Source: Mesostigma viride (taxonomy: Eukaryota > Streptophyta > Mesostigmatophyceae > Mesostigmatales > Mesostigmataceae). From it: a DNA stretch of 64,000 bases. Where the stretch lies: assembly GCA_009746045.1 (NCBI GenBank), contig RPFO01000034.1, positions 2,623,526 to 2,687,525 on the forward strand, read 5' to 3'. The translations under genes and the position numbers were made by a program. Shown in pieces: positions 41,057 to 50,306 of the stretch. Each line of letters begins with the position of its first letter. Positions within the stretch are counted from its first letter, which is position 1. The notes beneath the pieces are model-generated. The model was not told the origin of the DNA, ran no database searches, and saw nothing but the letters and a program-made list of their open reading frames with translations.

Positions 41057-42244
41057 TCAATGATCAGCAGCCTTGCCCTTGCCCTTGTCCTGGGATGGAC
41101 CAGCCTTGTCCTTGCTGCCACCCTGGGCTGGCTTGCTCTGACCTTCCTGCCTAAGGTACGAGGGACACTCATTCCTGAAGTGACCCTTCCCCTGGCAGAA
41201 ATAACATTCCACCTGACTGATGTCCCGTGAGGTCCCACTGCTGGGCCCAGCCTTGGGAGGACCACCCACCCTCTTGAAGTCAAACTGGGACTGTGGATGT
41301 CCCGACTTCGGCGGGGTCCCCCGTCCAGCCCTTCTGTCACGCCCCCTCCTGGACCTTCCTCGACCCCTTGAAGAGGTCTCAGGCCCTCTCGAGGGCGCTG
41401 GGCCCCCGTGGCCCGATCCCCTCATGGACTTAACCGTGGGTTCAGTGGCCTCCTCATCACCCTGACGAGGGCGCTTGCCACCCACGTACTTGCCGCTGAA
41501 ACACTCATACAACTGGTCCGTCATGGCTGCCCAGCCATGGACCTGTCGCATGTGGATGGTCACATTATCCATGGTGACCGGATCCAGCTGCAGCGACTTG
41601 AGAAAGTCGCCCATGGCCATCCGATCTGCGACGAAGAAGCCCTTGGCCATGGCGTCCTCCCTCAGCTTGACGAAGTCTTCAAAGGCGTGGACCACTAGTT
41701 GCCCCTTGATGGGCTTGTAGTCCAGGTATTCTTGCTTCAGGTGGGACCCATCTATGGTCCTCTTGTCACTCAGGAACGACCTGAGTCGCGTCATAAACGC
41801 CGTCCAGGTGTCCCCCGCCGCGTGTCGCTCCCGAACAAACTTGAACAGCCGCCTCGCCGACTGCCGTATGTAGGCACTAGACGCCAGGATGCGAAGCTTG
41901 TCACCGTTGTATATCTCCGTGTACAAGTTCATGTCCTCTAACATCCTCTCAGCATCCCGGGGCTGCCAATTGTCCTTGATGGACTGAAACTGGCCTAGCA
42001 CCGCGTACCCCTCAGCAACAGTTGGTCGCTTAGGCGCCGCTTGATCTGCGGCTGGCGCGTGCTGCCCGCCCTGCGATCCTTGGCTCTGATTATCTGGCAC
42101 TTCAGCCTGGTCTCCCAGCGCCTGGCCGTCCCCGCGTCCATCGCGTCCACCGCGTCCATCGCGTCCATCTCGTACATCCATCCCAGAGCCGCGCCGCGCG
42201 AAGCCCATAAAGCCCGCTTGTTGGTTGATAGCTCCATCATCCAT
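41057..42244 (-). CDS. Element B gag-like protein
   Basis: About 395 residues. After a low-complexity N-terminus comes a helical capsid-like region (WTAFMTRLRSFLSDKRTI; FVKLREDAMAKGFFVADR), then an Arg/Gly-rich stretch and one CCHC zinc knuckle CYFCQGKGHFRNEC near the C-terminus. In this family gag forms the particle and binds RNA. Confidence 0.8.
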   Translation of the reverse strand: MDDGAINQQAGFMGFARRGSGMDVRDGRDGRGGRDGRGDGQALGDQAEVPDNQSQGSQGGQHAPAADQAAPKRPTVAEGYAVLGQFQSIKDNWQPRDAERMLEDMNLYTEIYNGDKLRILASSAYIRQSARRLFKFVRERHAAGDTWTAFMTRLRSFLSDKRTIDGSHLKQEYLDYKPIKGQLVVHAFEDFVKLREDAMAKGFFVADRMAMGDFLKSLQLDPVTMDNVTIHMRQVHGWAAMTDQLYECFSGKYVGGKRPRQGDEEATEPTVKSMRGSGHGGPAPSRGPETSSRGRGRSRRGRDRRAGRGTPPKSGHPQSQFDFKRVGGPPKAGPSSGTSRDISQVECYFCQGKGHFRNECPSYLRQEGQSKPAQGGSKDKAGPSQDKGKGKAADH

Positions 42245-42346
42245 GATGGCCTCTGTTCAGATCTGCTACAGCCAGCCAAGTGGCCAAGCAGCAATTAAAG
42301 CAATATAAGCTACTGAACAAGAAAGGAAAGTGCCAAGTGTTACCAC

Positions 42347-43237
42347 TCAGGCAAGACCACCACGGCTGGCCCCAGGCGCGTCCTGGTTCTCCTTGTCGCT
42401 GTCGTCGTCGCTGTCGCTCACCACAATCAGCTCTGGTACCCTGCTACCTGCTGCGCCGTCGTCGACCCGCTGTCGGCCCGCGATGACTGAATCGTCACCG
42501 TTGGTAAAGTAGACAGGTGACAACCCGTCGTTGGTACCTCGCGGATTGTACGTTGGCACCTCGTGGTCGCCAAGCGTCTCGTCGCCTAGCCCAGCGACAC
42601 CCCCTGCTCCTACCTCAAGGTCACTCTCGTACCTAAGAGGTGCAAACTCCTCCCAACGCGTCACACGAACGCGAAGGGGCGGGGGCAGCTCCTGAAAAGG
42701 AACTCTTACTCGCTCTGGAAACCTGCCGACTCTTGTCGCGCGCTGTCCTCCGGCGATGGCTTCCGCTGTCGCCCCGACCTCTGCAAGCCGCCTGTGATGC
42801 TCCGCTCCGCGTCGTTCACGCCTAACTGGCCCCGCTGCAACACCCTCGTCGCCGATGCCGCCTGCGAAAGCACGTGGTACTCCCGCGCCCGCTACTGTCG
42901 GCACAAACTCGCCTCGCCTTGCTGCCAACTCCGTCCGCACTCGCTCTGCTACTGCAGTAATCACCGTCTGGATGCCGACCAACCCGTGAAGCTCCTGCTC
43001 AAGGTCGTCGATGCTCCGGTGCTCCGGAATGACGATGGTTTGTACGTGTCGCAGAATTCGCTCCCAATCTTCGACCTGGTCGTCGACGAATTGCACGAAG
43101 CTGCGATTTACAGGCGGACGATCACCGGACGAGCTCCTCTCGCCGTCAACGCTGCACACCGCAACCGGCAACGACCCTCCTGGCCGTTCCGCTGAGACTG
43201 GCTTGTAATTTGAGTTAAGCTTTCTTCGCACACGCAA
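42347..43237 (-). CDS. Extra 5' ORF of element B, function unknown
   Basis: The frame has 296 codons and begins inside the 5' LTR edge. It ends before gag. It is rich in Arg, Glu and Val; near its C-terminus is ELIVVSDSDDDSDKEN, a hydrophobic core followed by acidic/Ser residues, as in SUMO-interaction motifs. Gag and pol motifs are absent. Whether it is translated is unknown. Confidence 0.45.
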   Translation of the reverse strand: MRVRRKLNSNYKPVSAERPGGSLPVAVCSVDGERSSSGDRPPVNRSFVQFVDDQVEDWERILRHVQTIVIPEHRSIDDLEQELHGLVGIQTVITAVAERVRTELAARRGEFVPTVAGAGVPRAFAGGIGDEGVAAGPVRRERRGAEHHRRLAEVGATAEAIAGGQRATRVGRFPERVRVPFQELPPPLRVRVTRWEEFAPLRYESDLEVGAGGVAGLGDETLGDHEVPTYNPRGTNDGLSPVYFTNGDDSVIAGRQRVDDGAAGSRVPELIVVSDSDDDSDKENQDAPGASRGGLA

Positions 43238-43910
43238 TGTGAAGGATATGGTTGCAATGCAGCAATGTGTGATATGGTTGGAAACGGAGCTTTGTTAAAT
43301 CGGATAATGTTTACAGCGCTCACACACTTGAGGCTTGTACACGCGTTTGCCAAGTCAAGGCACAACACGTGAGGCGGGCTCGCAAGAGATATGCCCATTT
43401 GGCACTGGCCTATTGTTTATATAATTGTGCACTGTGCTTGCTAGTCCTGAGCAGCCTAGGAGGCCTGCTCAGTAATAACACCCCCGGTACAGTATTCACT
43501 ACCTGTACAGCGCCCAGCTCCTATACAGTAGGTCTGCCATACAGGCACAGTGACCACAGAGCACAGTCCACAGTGACTATTGCATCTGCACCTAGAAGTC
43601 CAGGACTAAGCCTGCGGTACCAACAGACCACAGGTTAAGGTTCCTATTTCCTGCGTACGACGTATTAATCCAATACCGTCGTAGGTACAGCACCTAATTC
43701 CTGTCAGCCCAGGAATTACTGTCGACCCCATATGTCGTCGGCAAATATTCACGTCCGACTTAGAAGAACAGCCGGCTCGCGCTCGCGCGCGACCGGGAAG
43801 TCGGAACGCCATAACTTTCTTGATACTCGTCGGAATGAACTCGTTCCGGTGCCGCTGGAATCGCAGAGATATGCCGAATCAGGATCACGCCAATGCGCTT
43901 GGCGTTAACT
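43213..43910 (-). repeat. 5' LTR of element B
   Basis: 698 bp, ends AGTTAAGC...GCGTTAACT, followed by GTGCT (43911-43915). Confidence 0.9.
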
Positions 43911-43915
43911 GTGCT

Positions 43916-45130
43916 CCTAATCTTGGCACTGGCGATGAACTGTACGCAGTCCTTGATGGTTGGGCTGTGAGCCTCGGCTTTAAATCATGAGGATTTTTGG
44001 CGGCTGTGTTGGGCGATTGATTGATCAAGACACGTCCTTTATCACGTAAGGTCCTGCTTGGTCGAAGGAGCAAGGAGCAGCAAGGAATTCAGATTTCACT
44101 CGAGGCGATGGGTAGCGAACCTTACGTAGTGGGAGACTGAAGACCTCGCTCGGCCAGGCAGTGTCGCTGAGGTTATGTACTTCATGCTCAAGAAAAGGTG
44201 GCCCGTGGAGGACCGTACCTTAAGTAGCTAGTGCGCGCTTCATGATTCCGGGTGCCGAGGCGTGTGAAGATTACCTGCATCCGGCTGGGAGAAGGTTTAT
44301 GGCAACTTTTGGTTCGTAACTCTGCCAGTTTTCATCACATGTGATCACGGCACATGGCCGGTGTGACTTCAAGGCAGGTTATTGCATAATGCTGCGCTCT
44401 GCGGCTGCGCCCCGTTGCGTAAACGGCGGTGCTTTCTCTAAGATGCATGACAGTTCCGGCTGCTACGTTGCCCATGTCACAAGCAAGCCTTGCAAGACGG
44501 TCCCCCAAAGCGAGGTAGAGGTTTAGAGAACTGGGTATGGGTGTCCATTCATGCTTGTATACATATCTTGCCTGATGCTATTCTTGTCCTACCTTAACGG
44601 CAGCACCTTGTCATCAACTCTGATAATTGAATAGGTATTTGGGCTTGGTTTGCGAAGTTAAGCGCTTGGAAGTTTACAACTGTCATTATAATGCATGAAC
44701 CTTTTGCGTGTTTGTAATAGAGGCTGTGGATTCCTCGTAGTAACATGCAATACCCATGGCAGGCTATTACTGCCTGCAGTGCTTTGCGACAGCTAGCCCC
44801 AGCCGTGCATGTGTGTGTGCGGTCCCTTGGGGAGCATGCCTTGCCATGCTAACCGTATCGCGGGCAAACCTCGCAAGGCCCGAAAGATATTTGCGGTTAA
44901 CCGATGTTCCCGGACATTCATGGTATGCACGTGGCCATGAGTTTCTCAGGCTATATTGTCGCTTCGTATGCGTTTGCCTGTCAGACAGGCACACAAGATG
45001 ATTAGTATGATGATATGGCGATGCCTTTCTTTTCAACATTTTCAGAATGTGGACTTGCACCACGTCGTGGATTTACATGTGTTGCCGTCTTATATATGCA
45101 TTGACAGTTGTGCTGCACCACGTGCGGTGG
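43916..45130. other. Spacer without a supported gene
   Basis: Ordinary sequence flanking element B; short open frames show no recognisable domain. Confidence 0.5.
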
Positions 45131-45203
45131 GTTATCTACTTTTTCCTAGCCTGACCCCTTTTTTATTCGGGGTCAGCCTAGGAAAAAGTAGATTATCTAT
45201 GCA
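45131..45203. repeat. Long hairpin, 27-bp stem
   Basis: TTATCTACTTTTTCCTAGCC... pairs with ...GGCTAGG-like AAAAAGTAGATTA with one mismatch around a short T-rich loop. It may be a small fold-back element or a transcript hairpin. Confidence 0.75.
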
Positions 45204-45262
45204 TTTGTTTATATAGCGTGGTGCATGCTATGAGCTGGACCCTCATTGCAAGTGCCCTATAT

Positions 45263-46821
45263 TAATAATATAATTACTTACAGCAGAGTGAAATCACTCA
45301 AACCAAAGCAAACGCCCAGCTATAAACCTCTATACAGAGCCATGTAAAATCTCTATACTACGATAAGACCAATGGAAACTCCTAACGGGAGGAACCTAAT
45401 AGCCCTGCTGCACCGCAAAATCAGCCCGCGTACGGCGGAGCATGATGTCAGCCATGGCCCGAGTCAGCGCCACCGACAAGCGCTGACGCCAATATGACGT
45501 CCAGGTCCGCGCCGACCATGGGGCCCGCTGGCCCTCCAGGTCCAGCCGGTCCTCCCGGAGCCGGCAACACTCCTTGAAGAAGGCGGAGGTCAGGGGCCCC
45601 ATGGCCCCAAACTCCTCCAGGACAAAGGGCACCACACGATGGTGCCCGACGTCGCCGTAGGCCAGGAGCTTGGCCCGCTCCGCCCGGTCCGCCGTGTAAC
45701 CTGCCGTGAGGGAGGCCCCAGCCACGTGGCTAAGAGCCAAGGGCCGCGCCACCGAAACGTCGATAAGCAGATGCCGGCCACCCCCTCAAAGTCCAGCACC
45801 ACGATGTCAGGCCGGTGGTTGGGGGAATAGAAGGCAGCGCCATCCGCATCCTCGGACCGGATGTTCGCGTGGGGGAAAACCGACCGAATCATGGCGAGCA
45901 CCACCGTCAGGAGGACAGTGTGCAAATACAAATACCAATTCTGATTCTGTTGGCCCCCCATGCAGGCAAGGTAGTGAGTCCCGGCCGTGGGATCCAGCGG
46001 CTGCCCACAGCTACCACAAGGCCGCCCGGCCGGAACAAGAGGCTGCGGGGCAAATAGCTGGTGCCGGAGCGCCACCGAGTAGTGGCTGGGAGCCAAGGCG
46101 AATGGGGGGGCCATGGGAAGAGCACGAAGGTACGCCGAGCCCACACTCCGCAAGGAAAGCGAGAACAGCCACGCACGTCCCTGGGCGTTGAGGTCCGCGA
46201 AAAGAGCAATCCAATCAGCCGTGTGCAGAATACCCGCGTAGGTTTTCTGGTGTTTATCGATGACGCGAGCAGGGAATGCGGCGGGAGATTGAACGGAGGC
46301 GACCGAGGGAGTGCCGCGAGGGAGGTGGCGCTGTACCGCCCGGCCTGAGCGGCACGGACGGGAGAACAGGCCTGCTGGATCTCAGCATAGGCCTCCTGGA
46401 TGGCGGTGACGAAGGGCAAAGGGCTGCTGGGGTCCAGGAGGTCAGGCGCTGCCGTTGCCAAAAGGGGCAGGAGCCGGCAGCTTTCCGCCCACGACTGAGC
46501 GACGGAGCCCAAAAATGCTGCTGGGGCCAGCCGGGCGGCACGAGTCAGACCACAGCCACCCATCCGTGCAGGCAGGGAGGCAATGCGAATAGCATGTGGC
46601 GGGAGGTCGGGGCCCGGGACCAGCTGCGCCAAGGCCGACTGGATGCGTTCGTCGTGGCCCTCAGCGGCCAGCCGGACCTGAGCCGGAAGAGCGCCCCGGA
46701 GCCAGTGAACGACGCGAGGGTGAGCGCAAAACCACAGAAGCAGACCCTTGGTCTGCGAATCATGAAGGCGCGCAATCAAGGGCAGTACCTCAGTGCGTGC
46801 CTCGAGGGCGGCCCGCAGGTG
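45263..46821 (-). mobile_element. RLE-LINE copy A, 5'-truncated
   Basis: It corresponds to the last about 1.55 kb of the LINE at 49.0-53.3 kb (end of RT, CCHC, RLE endonuclease, 3' tail), reversed. Target duplication GTGCCCTATAT lies at 45252-45262 and 46822-46832. Identity to the long copy is very high, so both are recent. Its coding frame is broken by a few small indels, for example around 45780, 45980 and 46345. Confidence 0.9.
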
Positions 46822-47185
46822 GTGCCCTATATTTGATAGCTTTAGTAATCATATTTCTTGTGAAATAGCACCATCCTAGTGTGTCCATTTCAACACCATA
46901 TCATTTCAAAATAGAGAGGATGTGCCATGGCACCATAGACGGCCATGCCACATGCACGGCGCATTTGACCCATAGCATGGTGCGCCCTATGGGTTGAACC
47001 CTCATTGTGCCCTACATTTGATAGCTTTAGTAAATTATTTCTTGTACAAAAGCATGTCCTATGTGCCCACTTCATCACCATATCATCCTCTAATGAGAGG
47101 ATGTGCCATGGTACCACAGATGGCCATGCCACATGAATGGCACACCGAAAGGCTAGAATGGAGCATTCTAGTTGTTATTACGGGT
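46822..47185. repeat. About 185-bp satellite-like tandem repeat
   Basis: Unit 1 is 46822-47006; unit 2 starts at 47007 (GTGCCCTACATTTGATAGC). The end of a further unit (GGACCCTCATTGCAA) lies left of LINE copy A at about 45210-45251, so the LINE landed at a unit boundary. Confidence 0.75.
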
Positions 47186-47189
47186 GTCA

Positions 47190-48615
47190 CCCGTAATGGT
47201 TTGAGTCCCTAGATATTTGGAAGCTTGTGCATGATTGATGCTGAATTTCTCACCAAGCGTCCATTATGTAGTGTACTTTTGGGCTTAGGAGGTTTTTGGT
47301 GCCCTCAACTTTATCATCATACCCAAATTTAGAACCATCTCATCACCCCTTTTTTGTTAACATTTGTAGCCAAACCCCCTCATATGGCAACGTGCAATTC
47401 ACCAATATTTGTTATCCAAAAAAAATATTAAAAATATATTCAAATAGCCCAACATTGGATCTCGGATCCCATCGAACCGTTTTTCCAGATTCGGCGCGAC
47501 GCTCTGGCACCCGCATCTGGCGCGATTCTGCATTCTACGAAAAATTACGGGCCACGCCCGTTATAAGTTCACAGACGGAGTGTTAACTTCGCTTTTACGA
47601 CCTGGTGTCCAGGACAAGTTTTACCCCGTACAGATTTTGCGTTTTTCGTCGATTTTTGTACAGGACTGGGCAGGTACATGTATATATGCGGTGGAATTTT
47701 GTCCAAGGCGACCTCGGATATCTGGGGCAGCATGCTGACCACGTCGTTGACCTCGGCGATGAAGACAAGCGCAAGCGTACCCTGCTCGTGAAGAAGACGC
47801 GATAAAATTCATTTCCAGAGCACATGTACATCGCTGCTAGTGTTTACCGCTGCCTTTCTATATTTTATTATTGCTGCCATGGCTCAGCTATTTTTTTGCC
47901 ACAAAAAGAAGTGTGTGGGGGATGCAAATGATCAGATGGATGCCAATACTTTCATTGCTAGATTACAGCATCTCAGTCCTATAATATGCAACTGCGCGGG
48001 CCAAAAGGGCGCGCGGGGGAGCGCTTTTCAATCTGAGTTACGGCCTGTCGACCTTCCTGCCAAGGTCACAAGCGCGGCCGGGGGCGAGGCATGCGCGGTT
48101 TTCGGTAAACACTATCAGGTTTGCAGATGAGGAGAGGCAGAATCGGTTTTGGTTTGAAAAGGAGCACATATTTCAGATTTTGGTCGACAATTAATTAATT
48201 AAACCCACGGAGGTATGTTCTTAATTAATTAATAATTAATTAATTAGCGTACCTCCGTGGAGAGGATATGTAAGACATATCCCTGAGAAGGGGCATATGG
48301 TTTTTAATACATTCTAGGCGACAACCTGCAGGTGGTCATGGGTGTAATTAAACTGCCAGCTAGCTACTCGGGGTGCACAACTGAGGTGCACCTGCACCAC
48401 CATGTATTCGGATCCAGCAGCTCTGCAAAGTTACGGACATGGGGTGGAAGATGATCATGGCTATAGGGCATGATGGCGCCTCAGCAGAGATGAGTGGCTT
48501 CTGCATTGGCAAAGATGGTCGACAATTAAGCTTGGTTTTAATACCAATTCGAGGCATGCGGACGGGATGTGGAGGACGCCGCGGAGCGGCTATGTCTTCA
48601 CTGGGGAAGAGGTTT
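47190..48615. other. Spacer without a clear gene
   Basis: It contains ATTACGGGTGTCACCCGTAAT (47176-47196), TTACGGGCCACGCCCGT (47548-47565) and an inverted pair around TTAATTAA blocks with ACGGAGGTA (48195-48265). Short frames (for example 47605-47805, 47840-48130) show no domain I recognise. Confidence 0.45.
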
Positions 48616-49127
48616 TATTGACCCTAGTTGATCATCCGCCGCCTGGCGCACCCGGACCCGCTTTATCTGATTAATAATGATATTCCGAGGCGCAGTGGGG
48701 CGATCGCTGAGATTGTCCAGGTAGCCACCAGAGTGAGATCGTACGTAATACGCGTTATACGGTCACGGTGGAGTATAATGTATAATACAGTATAATACGG
48801 TATAATACGGTATTATACGTTTTCGTACGGACACACTCAGAATACTCTGATTTTACACATTTTAAGACACCCACCATCAATCCACATGTTTTTAACACTG
48901 TTTTGGACATAATCCAAGGTTGCCCTACCCTCGGCTATACTCTATACGGTGGATATTGTGGACACGATCGATGTATTGCATGTAATACTGAGAATGTAAA
49001 CGTGCGCATGCATAATTGTGTGTATGTATATATATATGTGGCTACCTAGGACGCCCAGGCCCCGCCTCCCGGCCCGGTTGCCAGTGGGGGCTTTCTCATC
49101 ACCTCCCTCAGCCTGGCGCAGGCCGCC

Positions 49128-50306
49128 ATGCTGCGTGTGGAGTTCGGGGCCCCCATCGCGGTTCAGGGCGGCCAGGCCATCTTGGTGGACTCGGCCGGGC
49201 GCGCCCAGCCCCTAACCGCGGGGACGCCTGTTTCTGCCTTCCTCCACGACATCCTGGAGTTGGCAGGCATCCCGCACGAATGGCACCCCGCGGCTGACCA
49301 ACCGGTCGGCATCCTCTCGCGCGCCCAGATTGCTGCTCTCCCGGGTTGCTGGGAGGCCGGCTGGGACCCGCCCCCCCCTCATGTCCGGTCCCTTCTGGAG
49401 GGGGACGACCCCGAGTCGGGCTCCTGTGCCATCTGCCTTGAGCCCTTCCGGCCGGGGGATGGCTTGTGTCGCCTGCCCGCGTGCGGCCACACATTCCATC
49501 AAGCGTGCATCGCGCGCAGCTTGCTCCACTCCGTGCCGCGCTGCCCGTTGTGCCGGGCTGTTGTGCCGCCCCCTGGGACTGCGCTTCCTCTCGGCCCGCC
49601 CCCGGTCTCGCTGGGTCCCCTGCCGGGTCCCCACCGGGCCCCGGGGCCAGCTGCCTCCCCGACCCCTCGGCCGCCGCCCCCGGCCTCGTTGCCGGGGCCT
49701 GGGGTGGTCGCGGGCGCGCTGGCGAGTCCCCCTGGGAGGGGCGCCGGCGTTCTCGATCCCCCTCCGCTGGGGGTCTCCCCGGTGGGCACTGCCTCCTCCG
49801 TGGCCCCGGCGGGCATGCCGGGCGCTGGTCGGGTCGTGGTGCGCGCGCCTGCCGGCCCGGCTGGGGAGACGCCGCAGGCCCCACGTCCTGCCTTTGCTGG
49901 CGCCGCTCCCCGCCACTCAGCGCCCGCCGACGGCCTTCACCGGTGTGCCGTGCTGCTTCCCACGGGGTCCCCGTGTGCTGGTGTGTTCCACAACCGTAAC
50001 CTCCTCTGCCAGCACCTTCGCGCTGTGCACCCCGATCTCGGCGCGGCGGATCTGCAGGCCATGAGCTGTTACCGGTGCCCGGAAGCTCACTGCCAGCGGG
50101 TGTACTCCATTCACGGGCGCGCTCAGCACGCGCGCGCCTGTGTTGCTCAACGGCCCCTCAACCGGCCAGCAGTCCCGGCCCCCTCCCCCCTCCCGCCTCG
50201 GCTCCCACCGGCTCCCAGCCCCCGCCGCCCGACTACTCGGCCAGTTGGCGTTGGCTTGACACGGTTCCCTGGGATGCATGCGCCATCAACCCGACGTCTA
50301 CCCTGA
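49128..50306 (+). CDS. LINE N-terminal region: RING-H2 and C2H2-like zinc fingers
   Basis: From the ATG at 49128, residues 100-142 form a RING-H2: C100, C103, C114/C119, H121, H124, C127, C139, C142 (CAICLEPF...CGHTFHQAC...CPLC). A Pro/Ala-rich linker follows, then CAVLLPTGSPCAGVFHNRN and CYRCPEAHCQRVYSIHGRAQ, C2H2-like fingers of the kind that bind target DNA in R2/NeSL LINEs. A RING usually marks a ubiquitin ligase. The reading moves to another frame in the C-rich tract near 50165-50215, which looks like a frameshift, not a real end. The frame is open upstream to about 49049. Confidence 0.8.
   Translation: MLRVEFGAPIAVQGGQAILVDSAGRAQPLTAGTPVSAFLHDILELAGIPHEWHPAADQPVGILSRAQIAALPGCWEAGWDPPPPHVRSLLEGDDPESGSCAICLEPFRPGDGLCRLPACGHTFHQACIARSLLHSVPRCPLCRAVVPPPGTALPLGPPPVSLGPLPGPHRAPGPAASPTPRPPPPASLPGPGVVAGALASPPGRGAGVLDPPPLGVSPVGTASSVAPAGMPGAGRVVVRAPAGPAGETPQAPRPAFAGAAPRHSAPADGLHRCAVLLPTGSPCAGVFHNRNLLCQHLRAVHPDLGAADLQAMSCYRCPEAHCQRVYSIHGRAQHARACVAQRPLNRPAVPAPSPLPPRLPPAPSPRRPTTRPVGVGLTRFPGMHAPSTRRLP

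Larger units (their letters stand above)
34990..43910 (-). mobile_element. Copia-like LTR retrotransposon B, young, nearly whole
   Basis: LTRs of 698 bp lie at 34990-35687 (3') and 43213-43910 (5') with target duplication GTGCT on both sides. I see only one difference between them, so insertion was very recent. A purine tract (AAGAAAAGAAAGGATTGG, minus strand) adjoins the 3' LTR. In minus-strand order: an extra ORF after the 5' LTR (43237-42347), gag with a zinc knuckle CYFCQGKGHFRNEC (42244-41057), then a long pol from 41023 to 36436: integrase, protease (IDTNAQVSVM; VILGQNFLG), RT (LDFKRAFLKSD; SLHGDDLHLL) and Copia-type RNase H (FVDSSMDARQV; NPADALTKLP). It carries about one large rearrangement in pol and otherwise looks whole. 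Confidence 0.9.

Noticed and set aside
45396-46868. Plus-strand frames opposite the LINE copies
   Set aside because: Antisense shadows of the GC-rich LINE coding sequence.
47605-47805. Small frame with DLGYLGQHADHVVDLGDEDK
   Set aside because: Sequence looks mildly protein-like but no family is recognised and no neighbouring exon supports it.
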